DNA of 64,000 bases from Pseudoalteromonas sp. XI10 (GCF_001469895.1 NZ_LOPY01000047.1:186001-250000), one strand, 5' to 3'. Shown: positions 8,936 through 18,467, numbered from the stretch's first letter. The notes: generated by a model not told the origin, from the letters alone. Translations and numbers: made by a program.

Positions 8936-9092
8936 GTAGGCGTCACGCTTGCTTGGCGCGTCTCAACCGCCACACAAAACAAGCACCCTCGCGCGAAATA
9001 AATTTCACGCCTACGACAGCTTATTTCACATTTATATCGGACACGTGACCTGACTCGCTAACTTTACTCTCGTAACTAGAAACTCTGGTTTT
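8936..9092 (+). repeat. Direct repeat, copy B (~157 bp)
   Basis: Second copy of the 4009-4166 sequence, same orientation. Downstream (9093-9188) there are only degenerate AGCTGA-type and CTAACTTTACTCTAGCA-type short repeats before the next gene's stop codon. Confidence 0.85.
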
Positions 9093-9188
9093 TAATCTGA
9101 AAGCTGACGGCTGATAGCTGACAGCTCTCTTTACTCTTTCCCCTAGCAGCTTGCTAACTTTACTCTAGCAACTCGCTAACTCCCTTCC

Positions 9189-11321
9189 CTAAAACCTATA
9201 ACTCACACTGGCATTATACGAGCGGCCTTGTCCGGCAAGTTGCTCAAAACCATTGCTCATGTCTTGCTTATAATTAGCAATGCTTACACCGCCAAGCGGC
9301 TGTTGGTAATATTCATCAAGTAAGTTGGTAATTGCTAACTTAAAGGTTAAATTTTGCCACGTTTTCTGACTTGAGATAGCCAATAGCTGATAGCTGTCGG
9401 TTTGGTTTTCTAAACGGCGCTCATCAACATGGGTTTTACTATCAACCCATTGCCAGCTCAGTGCGTTTTGCCAGCCTTTGTATTCGTGCTCTAGGCTCAG
9501 TTCAGTGTGCAGTGGCATAATTTGATATAAGTCTTCATTGCTATCATCACGCTCGCCATGAGTACTGGTTAGTGAGCCTTTTAACTGCCACTTTCCTGCT
9601 TGCTTTGTGTTGTAAAGCTCTACCAAACCCGCCAGTTTTGCACCATAAAGTGTCGCATCTAGGTTCGTAAAAGTAAGAATATTGCGCTTGGTATGCGCCA
9701 TGTCGGTGCGATTAAAGCTCTTAGTAACTTCAGCATCAATATAATCATTTACTTGCGTGTACCAAACATTTGCTGTTATTTGCCAGCTATCGTCTTTGGC
9801 AAGTTTGGTATAGCTAGAGCTCAATGTGTGAGCTGTTTCGGCTTCTAAATCTGGGTTACCAATATAACCATTACCATCGCCAAACCAACCAATCATGGTG
9901 GTTGCCATCCTACCTACACCCCAGCTGTAACGCTCATATAAATTAGGGGCGCGGTTTTTACGAGCTAAACCAAATTGTAGCTCATCGTTGTTCGATAATT
10001 GATAGCGAGCAAGTAAACTCATATCAACTAAGGTGTCGTCACGTTTACGGTCTAATTGGTTAAATTCCATCGCAGCTTGGGCATCGGTTTTTGACATATC
10101 CATCATTGAGCCCATATTAGCCATACCGCTCATGCCACCTTCGTTATAAGCCTGCACTTCGCCAGTATCTGTGGTGACTTGCTCAACACGAACACCTGCC
10201 GACACCCACCATGCTTGGTTTACTTGGTTTTGGTACTCAGCAAATGCCGCAAGGCGGTCACGTTTGCCATCGTTAATGTTTACGTACTCATTTGGGCCCA
10301 TCATCATTGACCCTGCAACCGCCGGCCACCAATCATCAATTCGATATCCGTAATATTCTTGCCCAAGCATTAATGATGACTGTTTTGATAAATCTGTGTG
10401 CCAATGAACTTGATAACTGTAATCTTGTGCATCGGTATTCATTGGCATCATGCCGGTTTTCTCATTACTGAAAAAACCCATTTCGTGTTTTACATCATGC
10501 GCATTCACTTGCACCTGCAAATCACCATTTTCAAGCTCACGTTGATACTGAGCAACGAAACCATAGCTGGTGTTATCGGTCATATCCATGTATTGATTTG
10601 CAAAGCCTTGGTAAGGAATTTTTTGATGCGTCAGCTTAACTACAAGCTGTTGTTTCTCATCACGAATAGCGCCCGTTAAAGCATGATTTTGCACTCGATA
10701 TAAGGTATCAAGTACACGCTCACCATGCCCATCATCATAGCTGTTAGCATCTTCAAAGCTGCCTTGGTAAGACAAGCTAAACTGTTTGCTCGCAAGGCTG
10801 GCACCTAGCGCGTATGCTTGGCTATCGTTAACGCTTTTGTACTGGGCGGTAACATAGCCTGCGCGCCAGTTCACTGAGTCTGAATCACTAAATTCAGGGG
10901 CAATCGTATTAACTCTAATAACGCCGGCAATATTATCACCGCCACTGCTTACCGGTGATACACCAGCAACGACACTGTAAGAGGCAATTTGGTTTGCCGA
11001 AACATAAGAGAGTGGCGGGTTCATTTGGTTAGCACACGCTGCTGTGACATCAGCACCATCGACTAAAACTTTAACTCTATCGCCCATCATGCCGTTCATC
11101 ACCGGCAAGTTAGACACACCTCCGGCAGCTGAAAAATCAACACCTAAATCTTTCAGTAACGCGTCTGCAGAGCCAACTAATTGATGGTTATTTTGGGCAT
11201 GACCTTGTACTTCTATCACTTCAATAGAATCATCAGCAAAGGCCGAAATACTTAAAACACAGCTAAGTGCTGCAGCAATTTTAGAAAATAAAAAACCAGG
11301 GCGAGAAGATTGCGTGTTCAT
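9189..11321 (-). CDS. TonB-dependent copper receptor, OprC/NosA-like
   Basis: A 710-residue outer-membrane receptor: signal peptide (1-29), plug domain (about 35-140) and a 22-strand barrel ending in SVSYRF. It is strikingly rich in Met. The plug contains Cys96-Ala-Asn-Gln-Met100 followed by NPPLSYV, and the barrel contains His279-Glu-Met281. In Pseudomonas OprC, CxxxM and HxM motifs bind copper, so both halves of that site appear present. Met245/Met247 (YMDMTD) could supply the remaining Met ligand. Extra Met clusters (MNGMMGDR, TGMMPMN, GGMSGMANMGSMMDM) fit copper handling. The universal stress gene lies 104 bp upstream on the same strand. A copper role is strongly suggested by motifs but untested. 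Confidence 0.9.
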   Translation of the reverse strand: MNTQSSRPGFLFSKIAAALSCVLSISAFADDSIEVIEVQGHAQNNHQLVGSADALLKDLGVDFSAAGGVSNLPVMNGMMGDRVKVLVDGADVTAACANQMNPPLSYVSANQIASYSVVAGVSPVSSGGDNIAGVIRVNTIAPEFSDSDSVNWRAGYVTAQYKSVNDSQAYALGASLASKQFSLSYQGSFEDANSYDDGHGERVLDTLYRVQNHALTGAIRDEKQQLVVKLTHQKIPYQGFANQYMDMTDNTSYGFVAQYQRELENGDLQVQVNAHDVKHEMGFFSNEKTGMMPMNTDAQDYSYQVHWHTDLSKQSSLMLGQEYYGYRIDDWWPAVAGSMMMGPNEYVNINDGKRDRLAAFAEYQNQVNQAWWVSAGVRVEQVTTDTGEVQAYNEGGMSGMANMGSMMDMSKTDAQAAMEFNQLDRKRDDTLVDMSLLARYQLSNNDELQFGLARKNRAPNLYERYSWGVGRMATTMIGWFGDGNGYIGNPDLEAETAHTLSSSYTKLAKDDSWQITANVWYTQVNDYIDAEVTKSFNRTDMAHTKRNILTFTNLDATLYGAKLAGLVELYNTKQAGKWQLKGSLTSTHGERDDSNEDLYQIMPLHTELSLEHEYKGWQNALSWQWVDSKTHVDERRLENQTDSYQLLAISSQKTWQNLTFKLAITNLLDEYYQQPLGGVSIANYKQDMSNGFEQLAGQGRSYNASVSYRF

Positions 11322-11425
11322 AACTCTTTTAAAATCAAAGCAAATAATTAATGACGCCGATTATAAAACTCATTAATTAGTCTGAACACGTGACATATTG
11401 TCGCACCCTGTCACAGGTAAATAAC

Positions 11426-12277
11426 TTAGCGCAGCACCACTAATGGAATACGGCTATCTTCAAGCATTTTTAAGGTCGTGCTGCCTAAAAAGAATTGTCG
11501 CCATTTAGAGTGACCAAATGCGCCCATCACCATTAAGTCAACGGCGTGGTCACTTTTATATCGCCACAGCGCTTGGTAAACATCCCCATCGAGCATGCGC
11601 GCTCTCACATTAAAGCCATTTTCAGCCAACCTTGCTGAGGCAGTATCAAGTTTGTCTTGACTGTGACCGTCTTGTTTATCAACCATCACCAAGTGGCAAT
11701 CTAAGCCGGATAAAATACCGCCATTGATAATTTGTGTAATCGCTTTGTCGGTACTTTCGCTACCATCATAAGCCAGCATAAAGTTTGTAGGCTCATGAAA
11801 TTGCGGCGGCACAATCGCAACCGGGGTATGCACCTGGCGGATCAGCGTTTCAATATGCGAGCCTAGTACTTTAAAATCATCGTAATGGCCTTTACCAGAG
11901 CGGCCAATTATCATCACACGGGCATTGTCTTCATGTTCAAGTAAGGCATCAACAAGACTCATTGAAAGCTGCTGTTGCTCAATCTCGGTTAAGCCTGCAT
12001 GCTCGGCTTTTTTCATTGCTTCATCTAGCAATAATTGACCGTGCTGCGACGCTACTTTGTTGCGCTCTTGTTCAAGTTTTGCCAATTGCTCTAACAATGA
12101 GGTTTGCGAACCTAAACCAATAATTGCGGTTAAATCATCACTGCCCTGCGGCAAAGGTGGCTCTAATGCATGCAGAAAATTAATTGGATGGCTGGAGCGC
12201 TTAGAAATCCAAATAGCCGCTTCTGTCACCGCATCGGTCATGCATGAACCGTCGATACAAGCAAATATCTTTTTCAT
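11426..12277 (-). CDS. Universal stress protein with two Usp domains
   Basis: A 283-residue cytoplasmic protein with two tandem Usp (UspE-type) domains, about 1-148 and 155-283. Each domain carries the ATP-binding G-x2-G-x9-G(S/T) signature: GRSGKGHYDDFKVLGS in the first and GAFGHSKWRQFFLGST in the second, so both may bind nucleotide. The start has a good ribosome site (AAAGGAG) on the minus strand. Tandem Usp proteins act in stress survival and sometimes in membrane or metal stress. The gene is followed on the same strand by the copper receptor after 104 bp, which contains a likely TATAAT, so the receptor may also have its own promoter. Confidence 0.9.
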   Translation of the reverse strand: MKKIFACIDGSCMTDAVTEAAIWISKRSSHPINFLHALEPPLPQGSDDLTAIIGLGSQTSLLEQLAKLEQERNKVASQHGQLLLDEAMKKAEHAGLTEIEQQQLSMSLVDALLEHEDNARVMIIGRSGKGHYDDFKVLGSHIETLIRQVHTPVAIVPPQFHEPTNFMLAYDGSESTDKAITQIINGGILSGLDCHLVMVDKQDGHSQDKLDTASARLAENGFNVRARMLDGDVYQALWRYKSDHAVDLMVMGAFGHSKWRQFFLGSTTLKMLEDSRIPLVVLR

Positions 12278-12544
12278 TGCGCTCTCCTTTAAACCAATTT
12301 AGTTAACCAAGTATAGTTGGCTTTTTATCAGTATTTATTTTGAACAGCAAAGACTTAAGAAGTTCAGGTTATTTTCTTATAGCAAACAAATATAGAACGT
12401 TCCAAAAAGTACTGTATCAACCCCATTAATTTGTATTACAATAGCGCTGGGCACACATCTCTACTCCAGAACAAAGTATTTGTTACTGGCATTTTCAATT
12501 ATCAAAAATCTATTTTGTTTTTAAATTTATTTTAAAGGAATTAC

Positions 12545-13735
12545 ATGACTAACGTAGCCAACTCCCAAGGCAACGCAAGCACGTTTACCATTCTGATAGT
12601 ATTGGCTTTAGGCACATTCATTTTAGGCCTATCAGAGTTTTCTATGATGCCAATGTTGCCCCTGATCAGCGAAACATTTTCGTCTACGCCTGCGCAAAGT
12701 GGTTATGCCATCAGTGCTTACGCGATAGGCGTAGTCGTCGGTGCGCCGCTATTTATGATCACAACCGCCAACATGCGTAAGCGCAATGCCCTGTTGATGT
12801 TTGTCAGTATGATGTTTTTATTCAATGGCTTAAGTGCTTTTGCAAACTCGCTTGAGCAACTTATTTTATTTCGCTTTTTAAGTGGTTTACCACACGGTGC
12901 CTACTTTGCCGCTGCTATTTTATTGGCAGCCGACATTGCCCCTGCCGATAAACGCGCAAGCTTTATGTCAAAGGTATTTATGGGTTTAACCATTGCCACT
13001 ATCGTTGGTGTGCCCATGGTCACCCTAGTGGGGCAAAACTTTAGCTGGCGTTATTGTTTAGCGGGTACCGCTGTACTTGCATTAGTTGCCTTGGTATTGA
13101 TAGTGAAATACGTACCTAACGTAAAAAATACCGCGCCAACATCAATTCTCGATGAGTTAAGTGTATTAAAGAATAAGCTCGTATGGACTATTCTGGGTAT
13201 CATAATTATTGGTTTTGGTGGCGTATTTTGTGTTTACACGTACATTGCCGACACTATTTTAGAAGTCACCCATACCCCTGCTTACACTATCTCTATTGCT
13301 ATGATCATGTTTGGTATTGGCTGTACTTTAGGTAACTATGTATTAGGTAAAGCCGCTGACCATTCACCGCTGAAAACCACAGGCGCAGCGCTGATTGGTG
13401 CTGTAGTATTTGCAGCCAGTTATGTAAGCGCAAGCCATAATATTTGGCTGTTATACGCGGTGATTTTCTTTATTGGCTTTAGTGTTGGTTTAGGTACCGT
13501 GATCCAATCGCTATTAATGGATGTGTCACCACAAGGGCATGCCATGATTGGTGCGCTAGTACAGTGTGCGTTTAATACAGCTAATGCGATTGGCCCTTGG
13601 CTTGGCGGTATGGCTATTGCCGAAGGCGCACTCCCTAGTCAAACAGGCTATGTTTCTGCGGGTCTGTTCTTAGGTGGCTTTTTAATGTGGTCGTTAAGTG
13701 CGATGCAGATGAAAAGACTACGAGTCGAAAGTTAG
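12545..13735 (+). CDS. MFS transporter, AraJ-type (DHA1) efflux family
   Basis: A 396-residue inner-membrane protein with 12 predicted helices. It begins after TAAAGGAATT with ATG at 12545. The opening (ALGTFILGLSEFSMMPMLPLI), the loop after helix 2 (MRKRNALLMFVSMM) and helix 4 (FRFLSGLPHGAYFAAAILLAADI) match the AraJ/arabinose-efflux branch of the drug:H+ antiporter-1 family. Such proteins export sugars or drugs; the substrate cannot be told from sequence. It stands alone, divergent from the stress gene with 267 bp between them, and is followed by REP-like sequence. Confidence 0.85.
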   Translation: MTNVANSQGNASTFTILIVLALGTFILGLSEFSMMPMLPLISETFSSTPAQSGYAISAYAIGVVVGAPLFMITTANMRKRNALLMFVSMMFLFNGLSAFANSLEQLILFRFLSGLPHGAYFAAAILLAADIAPADKRASFMSKVFMGLTIATIVGVPMVTLVGQNFSWRYCLAGTAVLALVALVLIVKYVPNVKNTAPTSILDELSVLKNKLVWTILGIIIIGFGGVFCVYTYIADTILEVTHTPAYTISIAMIMFGIGCTLGNYVLGKAADHSPLKTTGAALIGAVVFAASYVSASHNIWLLYAVIFFIGFSVGLGTVIQSLLMDVSPQGHAMIGALVQCAFNTANAIGPWLGGMAIAEGALPSQTGYVSAGLFLGGFLMWSLSAMQMKRLRVES

Positions 13736-13740
13736 CAAAA

Positions 13741-13808
13741 ATGTAGCAGCGATTTTATATCACGTAGGATAAGTGGCGTTTAACATTCGGCGTTAAAACG
13801 CCTCCTAC
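13741..13808. repeat. REP-like palindromes between converging genes
   Basis: A degenerate GTAGCAGCGATTTTATATCACG unit and, inverted, the 23-base GGCGTT/AACGCC hairpin with CTCCTAC end identical to 8910-8932. It fills the space between the MFS gene and the XRE gene and may double as a terminator. Confidence 0.65.
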
Positions 13809-13818
13809 GCTATCAGAC

Positions 13819-14010
13819 TTACTCATCCTGAAATATCTCTTCGATACTCAGGTTGAATAAACGCGCGGCTTTAAATGCTAACGGCAAACTTGGGTCAAAT
13901 TTACCTTTTTCTATCGCATTAATGGTTTGCCTAGACACATCCAAAAGCTCTGCGAGTTTCGCTTGGGTGTAGTTGTGCTCTGCACGAAGCACTTTCAAGC
14001 GGTTTTTCAT
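13819..14010 (-). CDS. Small XRE-family HTH regulator
   Basis: A 63-residue protein that is almost only a Cro/C1-type helix-turn-helix (RAEHNYTQAKLAELLDVSRQ, then TINAIEKGKFDPSL and the ending SIEEIFQDE). This compact YozG-like group typically autoregulates and is encoded with a small membrane protein. Here its ATG overlaps the stop codon of the upstream membrane-protein gene by four bases (ATGA), so the two are translationally coupled. Confidence 0.88.
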   Translation of the reverse strand: MKNRLKVLRAEHNYTQAKLAELLDVSRQTINAIEKGKFDPSLPLAFKAARLFNLSIEEIFQDE

Positions 14011-14435
14011 TCTTCGCCCTCGTCGTTTAACTGCTTATTCATCATTAAAAGACTCACCAAATAGGTTAAGCCCATAAAGAGCACGAGGTGTGAAATATCT
14101 TCTTTAAAGCTAATTAAACCGCTTGATTGCACCACCGAATAAGCTAAACCAAATACCAAGCTTGCACCCAAGGTAATGGCCATTGCATTAAGGTGCATAC
14201 GCTGCTGCAGCTCATCCATTCCTTGTAGTTGTCGTTTGTTAGATAAAATCATCATGATGCCAACTACTACATTAATTAAGATTGCCACAACACTAAAAAT
14301 AGCCTGCTCTTGCCATAAAAAGTGCGGCCCAAATGAGGCAATTGCTAAAGTAATCACCCATGCAGATGTCCATTTCGCGAGGTTTAGCGTGTTCTGCTTA
14401 TTACGTTGTTTAAAGGTTAATCCTGTTTGATTCAT
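14007..14435 (-). CDS. Small integral membrane protein paired with XRE regulator
   Basis: A 142-residue protein with about four transmembrane helices (WTSAWVITLAIASFG; AIFSVVAILINVVVGIMMIL; AITLGASLVFGLAYSVV; LVLFMGLTYLVSLLMM) and a polar N-terminus (MNQTGLTFKQRNKQNTLNL). The start at 14435 has AAGGTGAG just upstream; the frame could extend to 14498, but that adds a hydrophobic stretch without a ribosome site. A Glu/Gln-rich loop (MDELQQRMHLNA) lies between helices 2 and 3. The function of this membrane/XRE module is unknown; the membrane protein may sense a signal that modulates the coupled regulator. Confidence 0.75.
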   Translation of the reverse strand: MNQTGLTFKQRNKQNTLNLAKWTSAWVITLAIASFGPHFLWQEQAIFSVVAILINVVVGIMMILSNKRQLQGMDELQQRMHLNAMAITLGASLVFGLAYSVVQSSGLISFKEDISHLVLFMGLTYLVSLLMMNKQLNDEGEE

Positions 14436-14674
14436 TATTCTCACCTTAAAAGTAAAGTAGACTTGACTAAAGATTAAACTAGCAACACAAAAAGTCAAAC
14501 AAACTTTACAAATAGTTTTATATACACGACATCAATATGATTTTTTAATGTCAGAAAAGGCAAGGTGCTTGCTGTTAATCTCATAATATTGTATTAATCA
14601 AAGTATCCCGTAATCTAATATAAAATCGGGTCCAATCGGACTGCGTTTCTAACAATAACAATGAAGATAACACT

Positions 14675-17600
14675 ATGAATACGGCACTGTTTTTCGTTGG
14701 CGAATGGCAAGTTACTCCGGCCACTAATTCAATCCGTCGCGGTGAACAAACAAAGCATCTTGAACCCAAGGCGATGGATGTATTACTGCTGCTTTGCGAA
14801 AAACAAGGTGAGCTACTAACAAGTGAAGAAATTATCAGCCACTGCTGGCCAAATGTAGCGCTCGGTGACAATCCCCTTCATAAAGTGATCACCCAATTAC
14901 GTAAAGCATTTGACGATAAAGCAAGCGATCCGCATTACATAGAAACCATTCGTAAACGCGGTTATCGAGTAATTGCCGAAATCAACTTTCCACTCAACGA
15001 AGAACAAAAAGCCAGCCAAACCAGTTGGCAAGGTGATTCGCCCTTTGTTGGCTTAAGTGCGTTTGCACCAGAGCAAGCTGATGTGTTTTTTGGTCGTAAC
15101 AAACAAATTGCCACCTTGTTACAGCGAGTGTCGGCTCAAATTGAGTTTGGTCGCGCATTTTGCTTAATTTTGGGAGCCAGTGGTTCAGGTAAATCGTCGT
15201 TAGTTAACGCAGGTGTATTGCCCGCTTTAATGTCGAGTAATGGCTACGATGGCATTAGAGTACATAGTTACTGCCAACTCGACTTTGCCGATGTCAGCAA
15301 AGAGCGCTTACTGCTTGATTTAGCCTCAACCTTGCTCGATTTAGAAATAAACGACGCACCTGTACTTAGCGATATAAGCGCCGATGCGTTGGCTGAATTG
15401 TTATTAAAAGACCCAGAACAGGTTATTTCCCGCTGTAAAGCAGCACTTGCAGCGCTAAATGCAGAGCGCACTACGCCCTATTTATTTTTATTTATCGACA
15501 GGCTCGAAGTGCTATTGTCATCGCCGCTATTTAACGATGACGAGCGCAACCAGCTGTTAGCACTAATTGAGCGCTTAGCAACAAGTGGCTGCATGATCAT
15601 TTTTAGTGCCTGTCGTAATGACTTTTACCCGCAAGTAGTGAGTCAACCAAGTTTAATGGCAGGCAAAGCCAATGGCGCACATTTTGACTTATTAGCGCCA
15701 ACTCGCTCTGAGCTTAAGCAAATGATCCGTTTGCCAGCACTTGCAGCAGGCTTAAGCTGGCAACATCACCCAGAGCACCACACACCGCTTGATGAACAAC
15801 TTTGTAACGATACTGCCAATAACCCAGATGCATTGCCAATGCTGCAATACACCTTGCAACAGCTTTATTTACAGCGCAGCCCAGACAACGAATTATTGTT
15901 CTCTGAATACCAAGCCCTTGGCACCATCGAAGGAGCCATCGGCCAAAAAGCCGAACAGGTATTTTGCCAATTACCCAAAGACCAACAAACTGAACTTGCC
16001 GCAGTCCTTTCTAAGCTGATCACCTTAAACCCAGATGGCGAAACGCTCACCAGCCGTGCAGCACGTTGGAGCGAATTAACCTGCCCTGCTGCAACCAAGC
16101 TTGTTCAGGCCATGGTCGATAGCCGCTTGTTTGTGTCACACCTTAAAAATGAGCAAGCCTGTTTTAGCCTTGCCCACGAAGCGCTGCTACGCCATTGGCA
16201 ACGCGCCATAGATTGGGTACAAGAACACCAACAAAGCTTAGCAATTCAAAGCCGCGTGCAACTAGCCACCGAGCGCTGGCTGCTTGAACATAAACACAGC
16301 GACTTTTTATTAACCCAAGGCAAACCGCTGCAAGAAGCACAAAGCCTAGTTAAAAACCCTATGTTTAGCTTATCGAGCGACGAACAAGCGTTAATTAAAG
16401 CTTCTAACAACAAAGCCAAACGTAAAAAACGCATGTTACAAATAACGGCGGCTGCACTTGTTTGCTTAACCTTTATTGCTACATTTATGAGCGTGCGTAG
16501 CTACCATGCTGAGCAAGTTGCAAAACAAAAACGCCAAGAGGCCGAGAGTTTATTGGGTTTTATGGTCGGTGAATTTGCCGATAAACTGAGAAGCGTTAAG
16601 CGTATGGATTTACTAGATGGTATTAGCAATAAAGCCCTTGAGTATTTTACCAATCAAGACGAAGAAGCGGCCTCGTTGTTTGACTTTAGCGATAAACAAG
16701 CCGAGTTTAATAACCGTTTTCAATACGCTCAAACCTTAGAGGCCATGGGCGAAGTGGCCTACTCGCGCGGCAAAACCGACGAAGCCTTCACCGCCTTTGA
16801 AAATGCGCGAACGCGCCTAGAATCATTACTAAAAATTCAACCCAACAACCTTGATGTTTTAATGCTTGCAGGGGCCAATGCTTTCTGGCTTGGGCAATTA
16901 AACTTTGATAACAGTGACTATACAGGCGCCGAACCTTGGATAAAACGCTACCAAGAGCACAGCAAACAAATGTACACATTAGCACCCAACGATTTTAACT
17001 CAATTATGGAGTTATCTTATTCTTATAACTCGTTAGGTTCATTGTACTTAAAGCAATTTGACTACGCTCTCGCAAAACAGAACTTTACTGAATCTTTAAA
17101 ACTTAAAAACCAAGCCCTTGAGCTAAAACCTAATAACAAAAATCTATTACGCGATAAGACAGATACCATCAGTTGGATTGCAAGTACTGAAGAAAACTTA
17201 GGGCATTTCAATGAAGCTCTCAAGATTTTTGAACATGCAGAAAATGAAACAAATAAAATGTTAACTAAGTATCCGGCCGATGCTAGTGTATTAACATCGT
17301 TAGCATATAAACATATCCAGCAAAGCTACTTATTAAGTTACTTCCCTGATAAATCAAAATCTTACGAAAAAGCAAAGCAAGCAACAGAAACGATTAACAA
17401 AGCGAGATTGCAAGATGTTCAAAATAAAACTATTGAAAGAACATACTATCAGTTTCTAGCTTATCAACTCTCTCTCTCTGATAACCCAAATATAGATAAT
17501 AGAGTTAGTGAAATAATAGAGTTTTTAGGTACCAACAAGTCATCGAATAGACAAGTTATTGGTACAAAAATTAGCTTGATAGAATATTTCATTAATAGAA

Positions 17601-17917
17601 ATAATATTAAAAGGGCTTTAGATCTTTTAAAAAGCCTGGATGAAAATAACATGTTATCCAGCGCACTGGATATAGACAATGCACGACTTCATACAAGAAC
17701 CTTGTTAATTAGAGCGGGATTGGCTGAATCACAACAAGAAAAAAATTCTTTATGTGAAGACGCAGCAACCACTCTAAATAAAATAAGTAAAAAAACTAAA
17801 AGTATAAAATTTACTTACCCATTAATTCAGGCATATACCTGCCTAAATAAATCACACGAAATAGAAGCGACCATTGTTCCGGTAAGAGAACTGGGAATAA
17901 TTAATTTTCAACTATAA
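14675..17917 (+). CDS. Winged-helix / STAND NTPase / TM / TPR signalling protein
   Basis: A 1080-residue protein. Order: OmpR/CadC-type winged helix (about 3-104; LEPKAMDVLLLLCEKQGELL, recognition region PLHKVITQLRKAF, wing IETIRKRGYRV); nSTAND1-type NTPase (about 120-560) opening with PFVGLSAFAPEQADVFFGR, P-loop GASGSGKSS (167-175, Lys173) and Walker B-like LFLFIDRLEVL; one transmembrane helix (587-607); then helical TPR repeats to the end. The topology predicts a cytoplasmic DNA-binding and switch module with the TPR part outside the membrane. This is a CadC-like plan with an ATP-driven switch inserted. From about 17,200 on, the DNA looks clearly more AT-rich than the NTPase-coding part. 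A small gene follows after 15 bp and is the likeliest partner or target. Confidence 0.88.
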   Translation: MNTALFFVGEWQVTPATNSIRRGEQTKHLEPKAMDVLLLLCEKQGELLTSEEIISHCWPNVALGDNPLHKVITQLRKAFDDKASDPHYIETIRKRGYRVIAEINFPLNEEQKASQTSWQGDSPFVGLSAFAPEQADVFFGRNKQIATLLQRVSAQIEFGRAFCLILGASGSGKSSLVNAGVLPALMSSNGYDGIRVHSYCQLDFADVSKERLLLDLASTLLDLEINDAPVLSDISADALAELLLKDPEQVISRCKAALAALNAERTTPYLFLFIDRLEVLLSSPLFNDDERNQLLALIERLATSGCMIIFSACRNDFYPQVVSQPSLMAGKANGAHFDLLAPTRSELKQMIRLPALAAGLSWQHHPEHHTPLDEQLCNDTANNPDALPMLQYTLQQLYLQRSPDNELLFSEYQALGTIEGAIGQKAEQVFCQLPKDQQTELAAVLSKLITLNPDGETLTSRAARWSELTCPAATKLVQAMVDSRLFVSHLKNEQACFSLAHEALLRHWQRAIDWVQEHQQSLAIQSRVQLATERWLLEHKHSDFLLTQGKPLQEAQSLVKNPMFSLSSDEQALIKASNNKAKRKKRMLQITAAALVCLTFIATFMSVRSYHAEQVAKQKRQEAESLLGFMVGEFADKLRSVKRMDLLDGISNKALEYFTNQDEEAASLFDFSDKQAEFNNRFQYAQTLEAMGEVAYSRGKTDEAFTAFENARTRLESLLKIQPNNLDVLMLAGANAFWLGQLNFDNSDYTGAEPWIKRYQEHSKQMYTLAPNDFNSIMELSYSYNSLGSLYLKQFDYALAKQNFTESLKLKNQALELKPNNKNLLRDKTDTISWIASTEENLGHFNEALKIFEHAENETNKMLTKYPADASVLTSLAYKHIQQSYLLSYFPDKSKSYEKAKQATETINKARLQDVQNKTIERTYYQFLAYQLSLSDNPNIDNRVSEIIEFLGTNKSSNRQVIGTKISLIEYFINRNNIKRALDLLKSLDENNMLSSALDIDNARLHTRTLLIRAGLAESQQEKNSLCEDAATTLNKISKKTKSIKFTYPLIQAYTCLNKSHEIEATIVPVRELGIINFQL

Positions 17918-17932
17918 AGTAAAGGAAAAAAC

Positions 17933-18310
17933 ATGATTGAAGGTAAAGTTTACAATTTCACAGTGAATATTGAATTAGATAGCAACAAAAAAGCTGTATT
18001 TACATACTTCCAAGATGGTCAACAAGTATCTGGTGGTGGGGTTGTTACAGAAAGAAATAGTCTTGGTATTTACACCCTAAATGAAGAAACTCAAAAAAGA
18101 GGGTTCTTATTTTCTGCCGCTACTTTTAGTAATCATGAGGGTGACTGTGCTAAAGATTTCAGTTACGAGGTTACAAACGCTGGTACGGTAATCAATATTT
18201 CAGATACCGATGAAAACAGCGGTACAGCATGTATGATCTTCACGGTTAGCTGCAATGGTGAGGAATATCAAAGCGAAGATCCACAGTTTGAAAATAAAGA
18301 AGAAGTATAA
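17933..18310 (+). CDS. Small protein downstream of STAND regulator, possibly DP-EP family
   Basis: A 125-residue protein with no signal peptide, starting 15 bp after the STAND gene behind AAAGGAAAA. It looks all-beta (YNFTVNIELDSNKKAVFTYF, GGGVVTERNSLGIYTL, GTVINISDTD) and has three cysteines (GDC, TAC, VSC). The ending YQSEDPQFENKEE resembles the Asp-Pro...Glu tail of short 'DP-EP' proteins known in marine gammaproteobacteria, but this is a weak match from memory. A strong terminator follows, so it closes the operon. It could be an effector, ligand or substrate controlled by the upstream protein; that is inference from position. Confidence 0.6.
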   Translation: MIEGKVYNFTVNIELDSNKKAVFTYFQDGQQVSGGGVVTERNSLGIYTLNEETQKRGFLFSAATFSNHEGDCAKDFSYEVTNAGTVINISDTDENSGTACMIFTVSCNGEEYQSEDPQFENKEEV

Positions 18311-18332
18311 AATCTAGAAATGACACCAACAC

Positions 18333-18358
18333 AAGGCTCCACCAAGGAGCCTTTTTTA
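18333..18358 (+). terminator. Intrinsic terminator of STAND operon
   Basis: Stem AAGGCTCC / GGAGCCTT, loop ACCAA, then a run of T. Confidence 0.85.
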
Positions 18359-18467
18359 TTTTAAAACAACAACTTAAAACCAGAAGATTACCAGAAGGTT
18401 TATTTACACTTTTTTAAGTAACTTTATAGACACCAAAATCGTTTGCATCGGCAAAAAGGAAACGAAC

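Noticed and set aside
11390-11414. GTGACA...TGTCAC inverted repeat upstream of the copper receptor
   Set aside because: Six-base arms separated by 13 bases; it does not match CueR, CopR or Pho patterns and may be chance.
14675-17917. Avs-type antiviral STAND gene
   Set aside because: It has a winged-helix DNA-binding domain at the N-terminus and a membrane helix, with no nuclease or other killing effector; defence is possible but regulation is the simpler reading.
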